Source: a virus
Direction: 5' to 3' (one strand)
Length of the DNA: 30,262 bases
Virus record (IMG/VR): IMGVR_UViG_3300043331_001089
Span: 1-30,262 of that record
A model generated the notes under the pieces. The model ran no database searches, was not told the DNA's origin, and saw nothing but the letters and a program-made list of their open reading frames with translations. Made by a program: the position numbers and the translations under genes. Of this stretch, positions 7,268 through 13,476 are shown one piece after another; the stretch's first letter is position 1, and each line of letters begins with the position of its first letter.

Positions 7268-7856
7268 GATCGTCCGCTCGGTCCCGGCGATGCTGGCGCG
7301 ATCGAACCCGATCCTGGCGCGGCTCAACGGCCTGCGGCGGCCGGTCATGGTAGAGATCGGCACCTCGGGCGGGCTGATGGCCGAGCACCTGCTTGCGAGC
7401 CGCGACGACCTGATCCTGCACTGCGTGGACAGCTGGGCGGACCGCAGCGCCCAGCCGGTCGCCTACATCGCGACCGGCGACATCCACGCCCGCTTGACAC
7501 AGGCCGATCAGGACTTTCTCGCGGCGACCGCGATGGGGCGCCTGAGGCGGTTCGGCGCGCGCGCGGTCGTCCACCGCATGACGTCCCTGATGGCTGCCGA
7601 GCAACTGATGGACGGCGTTGCAGACCTGATCTTCGACGACAGCGACCACAGCTACCTGGGGGTGAGGTCCTCGGTTCGGGCCTGGTGGAGGGTGCTGCGT
7701 TCGGGCGGCTACTTCGGCTGGCACGACTACGACAACGCGTCGAATCCTGCCTATGATTTTTCTGGTGTCCGGCGCGCGGTAGACGAGTTCGCTGCCGAAC
7801 ATGGACTGTCAGTCGGGCTCGATACGGGCTACACCGCGTTCGTGGTCAAACCATGA
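7260..7856 (+). CDS. SAM-dependent methyltransferase, Methyltransf_24-like
   Basis: The 198-residue protein has VEIGTSGGLMAEHLL (31-45, SAM loop), HCVDSWAD, and LIFDDSDHSYLGVRSSVRAW with RSGGYFGWHDYD downstream, the arrangement of the Methyltransf_24/CmcI-like group that O-methylates sugars and small molecules. GTG 7260 gives an 8-nt overlap with the previous gene; ATG 7215 or 7290 are in-frame alternatives. It is immediately upstream of, and coupled to, glycosyltransferase B, which hints at modification of the same glycan. Confidence 0.7.
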   Translation: MAEIVRSVPAMLARSNPILARLNGLRRPVMVEIGTSGGLMAEHLLASRDDLILHCVDSWADRSAQPVAYIATGDIHARLTQADQDFLAATAMGRLRRFGARAVVHRMTSLMAAEQLMDGVADLIFDDSDHSYLGVRSSVRAWWRVLRSGGYFGWHDYDNASNPAYDFSGVRRAVDEFAAEHGLSVGLDTGYTAFVVKP

Positions 7857-8554
7857 CCTCGGTCGCCTGCATTCTTCGCTCTGGAGGGATCTATGGCCCA
7901 GCGCACGTGGTTCGGCTGCGGGACATGCTCTCTCAGCACGCGCCGGCCGGAACGGAGCTCCTGTGCCTCACCGACATGCCCGACCTGCTGCGGGTCGCCG
8001 GCATCCGCGTTCGCGGCCTGCAGCACCGCTGGCCAGGCTGGTGGTCCAAGTTGGAAGCCCTCTCGCTGCCTGGCCCGCTGCTCTACCTGGACCTCGACGT
8101 GACGATCTGCCGGCCGCTCGCGCCGCTGCTGGCGCTCGCCACCACCCACCCGTTCCTGATCAGCCGCGACTTCTGGGACCTCAACCCGCATGTGGTGAAC
8201 TCGTCGGTGATGTCCTGGCGCGACGGTTCGATGCGGCACGTCTATGAGGCCTTCCTAGCCGATCCTGCCGGCAATATGGAGCGCTACTCTGATCCGGCTG
8301 CTTTCGGCGACCAGGCGTGGATCAGGGATCACTATCTCGGTCCGCTGGTCTTCTTGCAGAGCCTTCTGCCGGGCTCGGTGATGAGCTACAAGCGGGAGGC
8401 TCTAAAGGGCCACGATCTCTCCTCGTGTATAGTACTGGTAAGTCACGGATTGCCGAAGCCTTGGGATTCTGATGGCTCCGATAGATGGTTACATTCACGG
8501 GGCTTTTCTGATAGCATTACCGGCTCGTGGCTACCAGGAGCGGAACCCGAATGA
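7853..8554 (+). CDS. DxD glycosyltransferase, paralogue B
   Basis: The 233-residue GT-A-like protein has LLYLDLDVTICRPL with DLD at 80-82, NSSVMSWRDGS, SYKRE and a C-terminal SHGLPKPWDSDGSDRW block, and matches paralogue A at 3450-4115 along its length. The last ~45 codons (after about 8400) are lower in GC than the rest and run directly into the homing endonuclease. The ATG overlaps the preceding stop (ATGA). It is a likely sugar transferase with unknown acceptor. Confidence 0.78.
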   Translation: MTSVACILRSGGIYGPAHVVRLRDMLSQHAPAGTELLCLTDMPDLLRVAGIRVRGLQHRWPGWWSKLEALSLPGPLLYLDLDVTICRPLAPLLALATTHPFLISRDFWDLNPHVVNSSVMSWRDGSMRHVYEAFLADPAGNMERYSDPAAFGDQAWIRDHYLGPLVFLQSLLPGSVMSYKREALKGHDLSSCIVLVSHGLPKPWDSDGSDRWLHSRGFSDSITGSWLPGAEPE

Positions 8555-9108
8555 TCAGCGCAGAATACGCCGCGGGATTTTTTGACGGTGAAGGTAGCGT
8601 TTATGCCGGAATCCGAAAGGGGAAAAACCCGATTGTCCTTGTCTGCATCGCTAATACGCATCACGGCATATTGATGCGGCTAAAACACCAGTGGGGCGGA
8701 TCAGTCTGCGCACGAAAGGCCGTCGTCGATGAGCGCCATCGCCAACAATGGCAGTGGGTTCTTGCGCCTCGCAATGCTAAGGCGTTTCTGAATGACATTC
8801 TGCCATTTCTCGTGATTAAAGCCGAGGTCGCAGCGTTGGCGCTCGAATACCTGAATGAGGTCTCGCGGCCGTATAAGGAGCGCCGGGACCATTCCGCCTT
8901 GATCTATCGGGGCGGGCGATACTGGGCAGCAGCGACCTGCCGGCCTGAGTACGTCGATCGGCTTCGCCGGCTGCACGCAGATATTCGAGCACTCAATGCT
9001 CGCGGTTACAACGCTCGGCGCCTTGAGTCTGGTGAAATTGACCCATCATGTACGCACACATTAAAACGCCTTGACACTGATTATCAGTTGGTTTTCGACA
9101 GCCTCTAA
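8551..9108 (+). CDS. LAGLIDADG homing endonuclease, free-standing
   Basis: The 185-residue protein has one LAGLIDADG-type motif near its start, EYAAGFFDGEGSVYAG (5-20), with the acidic pair D12 and E14, followed by the typical mixed beta region (IVLVCIANTHHGILM, WQWVLAPRNAKAFL). One motif means it should act as a homodimer. Its ATG overlaps the previous stop, so it is not in an intron of visible boundaries. Base composition is AT-richer than the neighbours. It probably spread by cutting intron-less or HEG-less relatives. Confidence 0.9.
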   Translation: MISAEYAAGFFDGEGSVYAGIRKGKNPIVLVCIANTHHGILMRLKHQWGGSVCARKAVVDERHRQQWQWVLAPRNAKAFLNDILPFLVIKAEVAALALEYLNEVSRPYKERRDHSALIYRGGRYWAAATCRPEYVDRLRRLHADIRALNARGYNARRLESGEIDPSCTHTLKRLDTDYQLVFDSL

Positions 9109-9132
9109 GCTCAAGGAGGGAGGGCTGAACCG

Positions 9133-9501
9133 ATGACGGTGCGTGGCGACGTCCTGAACGTGATCGCCTACAGCGGTTCCAACGACAGCGAAGCGGCAGT
9201 GGTCTGGCTCGACGCCGCCAGCGCCGTCGTCGATGCTCGCCTCGGTTCGAGCGACCTCGGCAGCACGGTGCTCGCGAGGATCGAGGAGCACCTGGCAGCC
9301 CATTACGTCGAGGTAGGCGGCGGCCGGCAGGTCGCTTCCGAGCGCCTGCCGGACTACGCGGTCAGTTATGCTCAGGCCGGGCTCAACTCGCTGACCGCCA
9401 CCCGCAACGGCCGGATCGTGATGGACCTGGACACGACCGGTGCCTTCGCCGAACTGAACAAGCCCAAGCCCACCTTCGCCGTGGTCGAGGCAAGGCGATG
9501 A
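9133..9501 (+). CDS. Putative head-tail connector (adaptor)
   Basis: The 122-residue, mostly helical protein (VVWLDAASAVVDARLG, RIEEHLAAHYVE, VSYAQAGLNSLTATRNG) resembles the helical adaptors (gp6/gp15-type) that ring the portal. AAGGAGG just upstream is an excellent ribosome site. It precedes the head-closure and gp10-like genes by order, which fits. The family assignment is by shape and position, not by a recognised motif. Confidence 0.6.
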   Translation: MTVRGDVLNVIAYSGSNDSEAAVVWLDAASAVVDARLGSSDLGSTVLARIEEHLAAHYVEVGGGRQVASERLPDYAVSYAQAGLNSLTATRNGRIVMDLDTTGAFAELNKPKPTFAVVEARR

Positions 9502-9665
9502 CCGAGGAGCAGCGTGCTCTGCTGGAGAGCGCCATCGACCGGATGGGCTGGCCTGAAATCAACGCCTTTCACGCCGAGTTGAAGCGCGGGCAGGACGTGC
9601 GCGAGGACGCCGGCGGCTTCATCATCCGTTGCCTTGAAGCAGCTGTTCGGGGTCGGTCGACCTGA
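9498..9665 (+). CDS. Small phage protein, possible frameshifted gene
   Basis: The 55-residue ORF (MTEEQRALLESAIDRMGWPE and onward) starts at an ATGA overlap with the connector. Its frame ends at TGA 9663-9665 in an unnatural-looking tail (RCLEAAVRGRST). The +1 frame continues naturally (KQLFGVGRPEIEVETYQPAR) to TAG at 9730-9732. The intact form may be about 77 residues through a +1 event or an old indel. No function is recognised. Confidence 0.5.
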   Translation: MTEEQRALLESAIDRMGWPEINAFHAELKRGQDVREDAGGFIIRCLEAAVRGRST

Positions 9666-9732
9666 GATCGAGGTCGAGACCTACCAGCCGGCACGGCGGA
9701 TGGTGGACGAGGCGCGGCGCAACGGCCTATAG
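9634..9732 (+). other. +1-frame continuation of the small ORF at 9498
   Basis: TTG at 9634 opens a 32-residue peptide (KQLFGVGRPEIEVETYQPAR, then RMVDEARRNGL) in the +1 frame relative to 9498. No ribosome site is seen. It reads as the natural C-terminus of the same gene, either through frameshifting or after an indel; it could also be a separate tiny gene. Confidence 0.3.
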
Positions 9733-9744
9733 GTTGGCCCGGGG

Positions 9745-9781
9745 AAGGCGGGCGACCCATGCGGGGGGCGCTGCCCGCCTT
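9745..9781 (+). terminator. Hairpin terminator candidate
   Basis: AAGGCGGGC (9745-9753) pairs with GCCCGCCTT (9773-9781), a 9-bp GC-rich stem with a 19-nt loop, followed by TCCTGTTTC. The U-rich tail is weak, but the stem is strong and sits right after the last ORF of the run. Confidence 0.55.
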
Positions 9782-9848
9782 TCCTGTTTCAGTTCCGCTA
9801 TGAACGAATATCTTGACCAGCGCGGGCGGAAGACGCTAACGAAAGCGA

Positions 9849-10136
9849 ATGAACCTCTACGAGCTTTGCTGGCACGGCTTCTTGCCGCCGGCTGATCTGG
9901 GCGCATCCGCCCAGGCTTATCTTCTGAATCCTCCAAACCGCGGGTTTGCTCACGGTGCTTTCCGCCCGCGGCCGGACACGCCTCCAAAGCGTAGGCGTCG
10001 GAAGAAAACGCATCGTGCGCGTGAGGCGGGACGCCAACAAAGGCTCGCGCTGCATCCTGCAAATCCCGGCTCTGGTGTGCCCATTCCATCCGGGAGCCCG
10101 AACGATGCGGAGGATCACTCAGACCCTCCGTGGTAA
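9849..10136 (+). CDS. Doubtful small ORF in a gene-poor stretch
   Basis: A 95-residue frame (MNLYELCWHGFLPPADLGAS and onward) is open, with a basic middle (PKRRRRKKTHRAREAGR). There is no good ribosome site. The stretch 9733-10359 otherwise holds only the terminator and inverted repeats. The 3' part overlaps a possible XRE remnant on the other strand (about 10040-10090). It may be real, but support is weak. Confidence 0.25.
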   Translation: MNLYELCWHGFLPPADLGASAQAYLLNPPNRGFAHGAFRPRPDTPPKRRRRKKTHRAREAGRQQRLALHPANPGSGVPIPSGSPNDAEDHSDPPW

Positions 10137-10188
10137 CCCCATCGGGTCCGCCGATCCGTAACGGTGATGGTAGGAGCGGGCGGCGGAT

Positions 10189-10330
10189 TTGGCAGGGGGC
10201 AAGCTGCCAAGGACGGACGCCGGACACCACTCGGCGGCGCCACAGGCGCAAGGCGGCCTAGTACGCGTAGCTCCCATGCATGGGGCTATCCCTTCACTAA
10301 GGGACACCGGATTACCCTAGGTGGTAGTCA
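10189..10330. repeat. Cluster of inverted repeats
   Basis: Four inverted repeats lie within 140 bp: TTGGCAG/CTGCCAA (10189-10195/10204-10210), the 12-bp palindrome CCCATGCATGGG (10273-10284), TCCCTT/AAGGGA (10289-10294/10299-10304) and ACCCTAGGT (10314-10322). They follow the 3' end of the minus-strand XRE gene. They could be its terminators, operators for a DNA-binding protein, or a structured RNA. Confidence 0.5.
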
Positions 10331-10359
10331 TCGGTGGGCGGAAAGGGCGAGACCTGTCT

Positions 10360-10584
10360 TCAGCCGAACGGCCGGCGGCGCCGGGCCTCCTCCTGCCGCT
10401 GCTGGTGGATCTTGAAAATGGCGACTGCGACCGCGGCGAGCATGACCGTGCGCGGCACCTGCACTTTCCCGCTCTCGTATGCCCGTATCGTCGATTCACC
10501 GATCTCCAGCATATCGGCGAAGCGGCGCTGGCTCATGCCGAGCGTGGTTCTGATCGAACGCAAGGTCCCGTTGCCAACAGCCAT
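10360..10584 (-). CDS. XRE-type helix-turn-helix regulator
   Basis: The 74-residue protein has a clear Cro/CI-type domain: LRSIRTTLGMSQRRFADML, EIGESTIRAYESGKVQVPR (about 9-45), with the recognition helix around ESTIRAYE. The C-terminus is a basic helix (QQRQEEARRRRPFG). Length is typical for a single-domain Cro-like regulator. It is transcribed against all surrounding structural genes, from a 96-bp divergent region with inverted repeats, which suits autoregulation plus control of 10681 onward. Confidence 0.85.
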   Translation of the reverse strand: MAVGNGTLRSIRTTLGMSQRRFADMLEIGESTIRAYESGKVQVPRTVMLAAVAVAIFKIHQQRQEEARRRRPFG

Positions 10585-10680
10585 CTGAGGCGGTGTCCCG
10601 CTGGCATCTAGCGCGTTGATATTGCCACGCGCCGATTAGGCTGGACAAAGGCTACGCGCTGTTTCTAAAGCGCTGGTGCC
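10585..10680. promoter_or_regulatory. Divergent intergenic region with operators
   Basis: The region holds inverted repeats GCGCG(N12)CGCGC at 10611-10632 and GCGCT(N8)AGCGC at 10656-10673. A weak minus-strand promoter is TTGTCC (complement of 10643-10648), 18 nt, then CAATAT (complement of 10619-10624). The first inverted repeat overlaps this -10. No good plus-strand promoter is seen, although the head-closure gene starts at 10681 without a ribosome site. Confidence 0.4.
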
Positions 10681-11037
10681 ATGGACATCACGCGACATCT
10701 GACCCTGGTGGGCGTGCTCCAGCGGAACATGCCAACCGAAACGGCGAGCGGCGCCTGGGCCGACGCCTTCGTGCCGGTCAAGCAGCGGGTGCGGTGCCGG
10801 ATCAGCCAGCCTGCCAAGCAGCGGGCGGTGATCGGTGGTCAGGCGGTCGCTGATCTCAACCCGGTGGTACTCTTCGATCCAGGCCAAGACATTCGCGATG
10901 CCGACCGGATCACGATCACGGGCGGCACGCCCGAGCAGCTGGTCGGCAGCACCTGGGACCTCTACAGCCCGGTGACCCCGAGCGTCGCGGCGTATGTGAG
11001 CGCGACCGGGCGCCGGATCGCGACGGCCGCCGGCTGA
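10681..11037 (+). CDS. Putative head closure protein
   Basis: The 118-residue beta-rich protein (DITRHLTLVGVLQRNMPTE, RVRCRISQPAKQRAVIGGQ, DADRITITGG) has the layout of small head-closure or head-tail joining proteins (SPP1 gp16-like), which seal the portal after packaging. Position right before the gp10-like gene and the tail terminator supports it. No strong ribosome site. Its stop overlaps the next start (TGATG). Confidence 0.6.
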   Translation: MDITRHLTLVGVLQRNMPTETASGAWADAFVPVKQRVRCRISQPAKQRAVIGGQAVADLNPVVLFDPGQDIRDADRITITGGTPEQLVGSTWDLYSPVTPSVAAYVSATGRRIATAAG

Positions 11038-11405
11038 TGGCGCGCACCAACCTGATTTGGCGTTCTGACCGGATCATGGGGCGGGTGAACGCGACCATGA
11101 TCGCGCGCGGTCGTGTCGCGGCGGCAGCAGGCGAGCGGCAGGTCAAGGCTCGGATCGCCGACCCGTTCCCGCCGGCGAGCAGGCCGGGCCAGCCACCTAA
11201 GCGCCGCACCGGCGCCTTGCAGCGGAGCGTGCTCGGGACGGTCCGCCTGCTCACCCGTCGCATCCGGGTGACGCTGAGCGCGGCGGCGCCGCATGCCATC
11301 TACCTCCAGCGCGGGACCTCGCGCATGGCGCGGCGCCCGTTCCTGGGGCTGCCAGAGGACGCGCGGCTGATCGTCGACATCCTCTCCGGCCGGCGGCGCG
11401 GTTGA
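11037..11405 (+). CDS. HK97-gp10-like neck/tail completion protein
   Basis: The 122-residue protein has the family pattern PPKRRTGALQRSVLGTV (58-74), a central basic strand, then APHAIYLQRGTSRMARRPFL (87-106), which is the characteristic P-x-A-x-x-x-x-x-G-T-x-x-M-x-x-R-P-F core of HK97 gp10-type neck proteins. It joins the head connector to the tail. ATG 11037 overlaps the previous TGA. Confidence 0.8.
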   Translation: MARTNLIWRSDRIMGRVNATMIARGRVAAAAGERQVKARIADPFPPASRPGQPPKRRTGALQRSVLGTVRLLTRRIRVTLSAAAPHAIYLQRGTSRMARRPFLGLPEDARLIVDILSGRRRG

Positions 11406-11785
11406 TGCCTGGAGGGGCTGGGATTGGCAGCGCGGGGCCTTTGAGCGGCGAGGGCGAGTACCTGCTGTATCTGCTTCAGGTGCCGGAGGCTGGCGCGCTG
11501 CCGGCGTGGCGCACCATCGCGCTCGGCGACCTGACCTGGCTGGAGCGGCAGGAGCGCGGCGCGCTGTTCGCGCTGGGGCGGATGCGCGAGAGCCTCTGCC
11601 ACCGGATCAAGCGGCTGCGGGTCCAGGAGGACGCCGAGCAGCGCGCGTTTCTCACCTCGCTGCTGGCGTTGTGCCAGGACGACGACGGCGGGCGGGTGAT
11701 CGCGCCGCGCTGGCCGGCGAGCAACCTCGGCGCGGTGGTGGGGATGGTGCGGACCCGGCTGGCGACGACCCGGAGGGCGGCGTGA
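11405..11785 (+). CDS. Hypothetical protein between gp10-like and tail terminator
   Basis: The 126-residue protein starts MPGGAGIGSAGPLSGEGEYL and has helical segments (TWLERQERGALFALGRMRES, RVQEDAEQRAFLTSLLALC). The ATG overlaps the preceding stop (TGATG). Its place is unusual, as gp10-like and tail terminator genes are generally adjacent. No family is recognised. The Arg-rich C-terminus may bind nucleic acid or another protein. Confidence 0.6.
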   Translation: MPGGAGIGSAGPLSGEGEYLLYLLQVPEAGALPAWRTIALGDLTWLERQERGALFALGRMRESLCHRIKRLRVQEDAEQRAFLTSLLALCQDDDGGRVIAPRWPASNLGAVVGMVRTRLATTRRAA

Positions 11786-12219
11786 TCGACACCGCCGTCC
11801 GCGCCTACCTGCAAGCCGACCAGGCGCTTGCGCTGCTGCTCGCCACATACCTCGGCAAGCCGGCGATCTTCGTCCACAACCTGGTGCCGTCCTCATTCGA
11901 CCGGGACGCGCCTGAGAACGCCGGCAAGCCCTACGTGGCGCTGCGGGACGGCGAGCGGGGCCCGTACCTGGACGGCGAGCGCGACTTCTTCACCCAGCCG
12001 GTCGAGATCCTGGTGCAGGCGGCGGATGAGGGCGACGCGGGACCGGTCGAGGCCGTCGCCGACCGGATCAGGACGTTGCTGGATGGAGCGCCGATCGCGC
12101 CATTCGGCTACGAGGCCGCTGGAACTGTGATCGACGACGGGCCATCGCCCGACGATCCGGACGATCTCACCTTCGGCCGCCGGCTGACCGTGCTGGTCGG
12201 TTTGGTCGAAACCGCATGA
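11782..12219 (+). CDS. Tail terminator (gpU/DUF3168-like)
   Basis: The 145-residue protein opens AVRAYLQADQALALLL and continues IFVHNLVPSSFDRD, KPYVALRDGE, then FFTQPVEILVQAADEG, the arrangement of the DUF3168/gpU-like tail-terminator proteins that cap the tail tube. GTG 11782 overlaps the upstream stop (GTGA), with GGAGG at about 11772. Its position directly before the tail tube gene supports the call. Confidence 0.7.
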   Translation: MIDTAVRAYLQADQALALLLATYLGKPAIFVHNLVPSSFDRDAPENAGKPYVALRDGERGPYLDGERDFFTQPVEILVQAADEGDAGPVEAVADRIRTLLDGAPIAPFGYEAAGTVIDDGPSPDDPDDLTFGRRLTVLVGLVETA

Positions 12220-12242
12220 TCGGATAGAAGGGAGCCGTAACC

Positions 12243-12683
12243 ATGGCTGGTCAAAGCCTCACCAACGTCATCAAGCTGCTGAAGGCGACCGGCACCTCGC
12301 CGCAAGCATACGACAACGTCGGCAACGTGGTCGACGCCAACGGTCCACAGTTCACCAACGAGCGGATCGAGGTGACCGACGGCGACAGCCCGTCGAACAC
12401 CAAGGAGTACCTGGCGGCGCGGCAGGATCCGGGCCCGGTCCAGATGACGCTCAACTTCAACTTCGACAACGTCCGGCATGTCGCGCTCGTGACCGGGATG
12501 CAGGAATCGCCGCCTTCGGTCGACGCTTACCGGCTGCAGTACGGTTCGGATGCCGACAACTACATGGGCGGGTCGGCGTTCGTGGCGAACTTCAGCCTGA
12601 CCGGCAACACGCGGGGCGCGGCGTTGACCGCGCCGGTGTCGCTCCAGCCGACGGGTCTCTGGGAGATCAGCACCGCACCGTGA
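12243..12683 (+). CDS. Major tail tube protein
   Basis: The 146-residue beta-rich protein (MAGQSLTNVIKLLKATGTSP, VQMTLNFNFDNVRHVALVTG, FVANFSLTGNTRGA) matches the size and pattern of lambda gpV-like tail tube subunits. AAGGGAG precedes the ATG, the best ribosome site of the tail module, which fits high expression. It follows the tail terminator and precedes the tail chaperones and tape measure. Confidence 0.75.
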   Translation: MAGQSLTNVIKLLKATGTSPQAYDNVGNVVDANGPQFTNERIEVTDGDSPSNTKEYLAARQDPGPVQMTLNFNFDNVRHVALVTGMQESPPSVDAYRLQYGSDADNYMGGSAFVANFSLTGNTRGAALTAPVSLQPTGLWEISTAP

Positions 12684-13198
12684 TGACAGCGGTCCCGAAC
12701 CCGAGCCGGGGCGAGGTCGCGCTGCCGTTCGGCGGCGAGGTGCTGATCCTGCGGTGCTCCTACGGCGCGCTGGCCAAGCTCTGGCCGGTGCTGATGGACG
12801 CCGCGCCGGAGGTGGTCGAGAACCGGCGCCGCTGGTACGGCATCAGCCACGAGGTGCTGAAGGCGCCGGTGCCGGCGGCGGACCGGATGGAGTGGCACCA
12901 CCATCTGCTCGGCGCCTGCGCGGCGGCGGAGGTGGAGACGGTCGCCAAAGCGATCGCGGTGCTGGCCGAGGAGCACCGCCCGGGCATCGCGCCGGCGGAG
13001 GTGATGGCGGTATCGCCGAGCTGGGGCAGCGTGTGGCGGGCGATGTTCGAGGTGATCCAGCTGTTCCACTGGCGGCCGGGCGAGCAGCCGGAGGCCGGCC
13101 AGCGCGGCGCCGCCCCTTTCCGCCTCGCGATGCGCTTGGCCGAGCTATCGCAATCGCTCAAGCACATGGCGTCGATCCGGACCAATTCTGGGGGCTGA
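12680..13198 (+). CDS. Tail assembly chaperone, short form (gpG-like)
   Basis: The 172-residue, helical protein (GEVALPFGGEVLILRCSYGA, RRWYGISHEVLKAPVPAAD) lies between the tail tube and the tape measure, as do the gpG-type chaperones. GTG 12680 overlaps the tube stop. A CCT TTC slippery heptamer at 13114-13120 lets part of the ribosomes move to the -1 frame, which stays open to 13476. Such chaperones coat the tape measure during tail assembly. Confidence 0.75.
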   Translation: MMTAVPNPSRGEVALPFGGEVLILRCSYGALAKLWPVLMDAAPEVVENRRRWYGISHEVLKAPVPAADRMEWHHHLLGACAAAEVETVAKAIAVLAEEHRPGIAPAEVMAVSPSWGSVWRAMFEVIQLFHWRPGEQPEAGQRGAAPFRLAMRLAELSQSLKHMASIRTNSGG

Positions 13199-13476
13199 GC
13201 CTTGCGGACCTGGCGGGCATCGTGCGCGGCAAGACGGAGGAGCAGATCCGGCTCGCCTGGCGCACCGCCTACTACCACCGGGTGCGGGACATGCCGGCGC
13301 TCAGCGAGGAGCTGGCGGAGATCCGCGGGGGTACCGCCGGCGGCGATGAGGACGTCGACGAGGACGGTGGGATGAGCGCGGCGCGGGCCGACCGGGTCTG
13401 GTCGGAGCTCAGGAGCGGCGTGATGGCGTGGAACGTCAAGCTCGCCCGGGACGCGGAGCGGACGCGCCGTGGGTAG
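12680..13476 (+). CDS. Tail assembly chaperone, long -1 frameshift form (gpGT-like)
   Basis: After the slip at 13114-13120 the -1 frame encodes PPRDALGRAIAIAQAHGVDP, then DQFWGLSLADLAGIVRGKTE and an acidic tail (GGDEDVDEDGG), ending in TAG 13474-13476; total about 265 residues. That frame has no ATG, GTG or TTG start upstream of a meaningful domain, so it can only be made as a fusion. The FWxLSxxDL pattern recalls the second chaperone domain in alphaproteobacterial phages and gene transfer agents. Confidence 0.7.
13114..13120 (+). promoter_or_regulatory. -1 frameshift slippery heptamer C-CCT-TTC
   Basis: The zero frame reads GCC CCT TTC, so the heptamer is X XXY YYZ with X=C, Y=T and Z=C. 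Both P- and A-site tRNAs can re-pair after slipping back one base. It lies about 25 codons before the zero-frame stop. Confidence 0.6.

Noticed and set aside
9800-9895. 31-residue ORF after the terminator
   Set aside because: No ribosome site and no coding character.
13186-13198. GGGGGC run near the chaperone stop as frameshift site
   Set aside because: In the zero frame it is not an X XXY YYZ heptamer; the C CCT TTC site upstream fits better.
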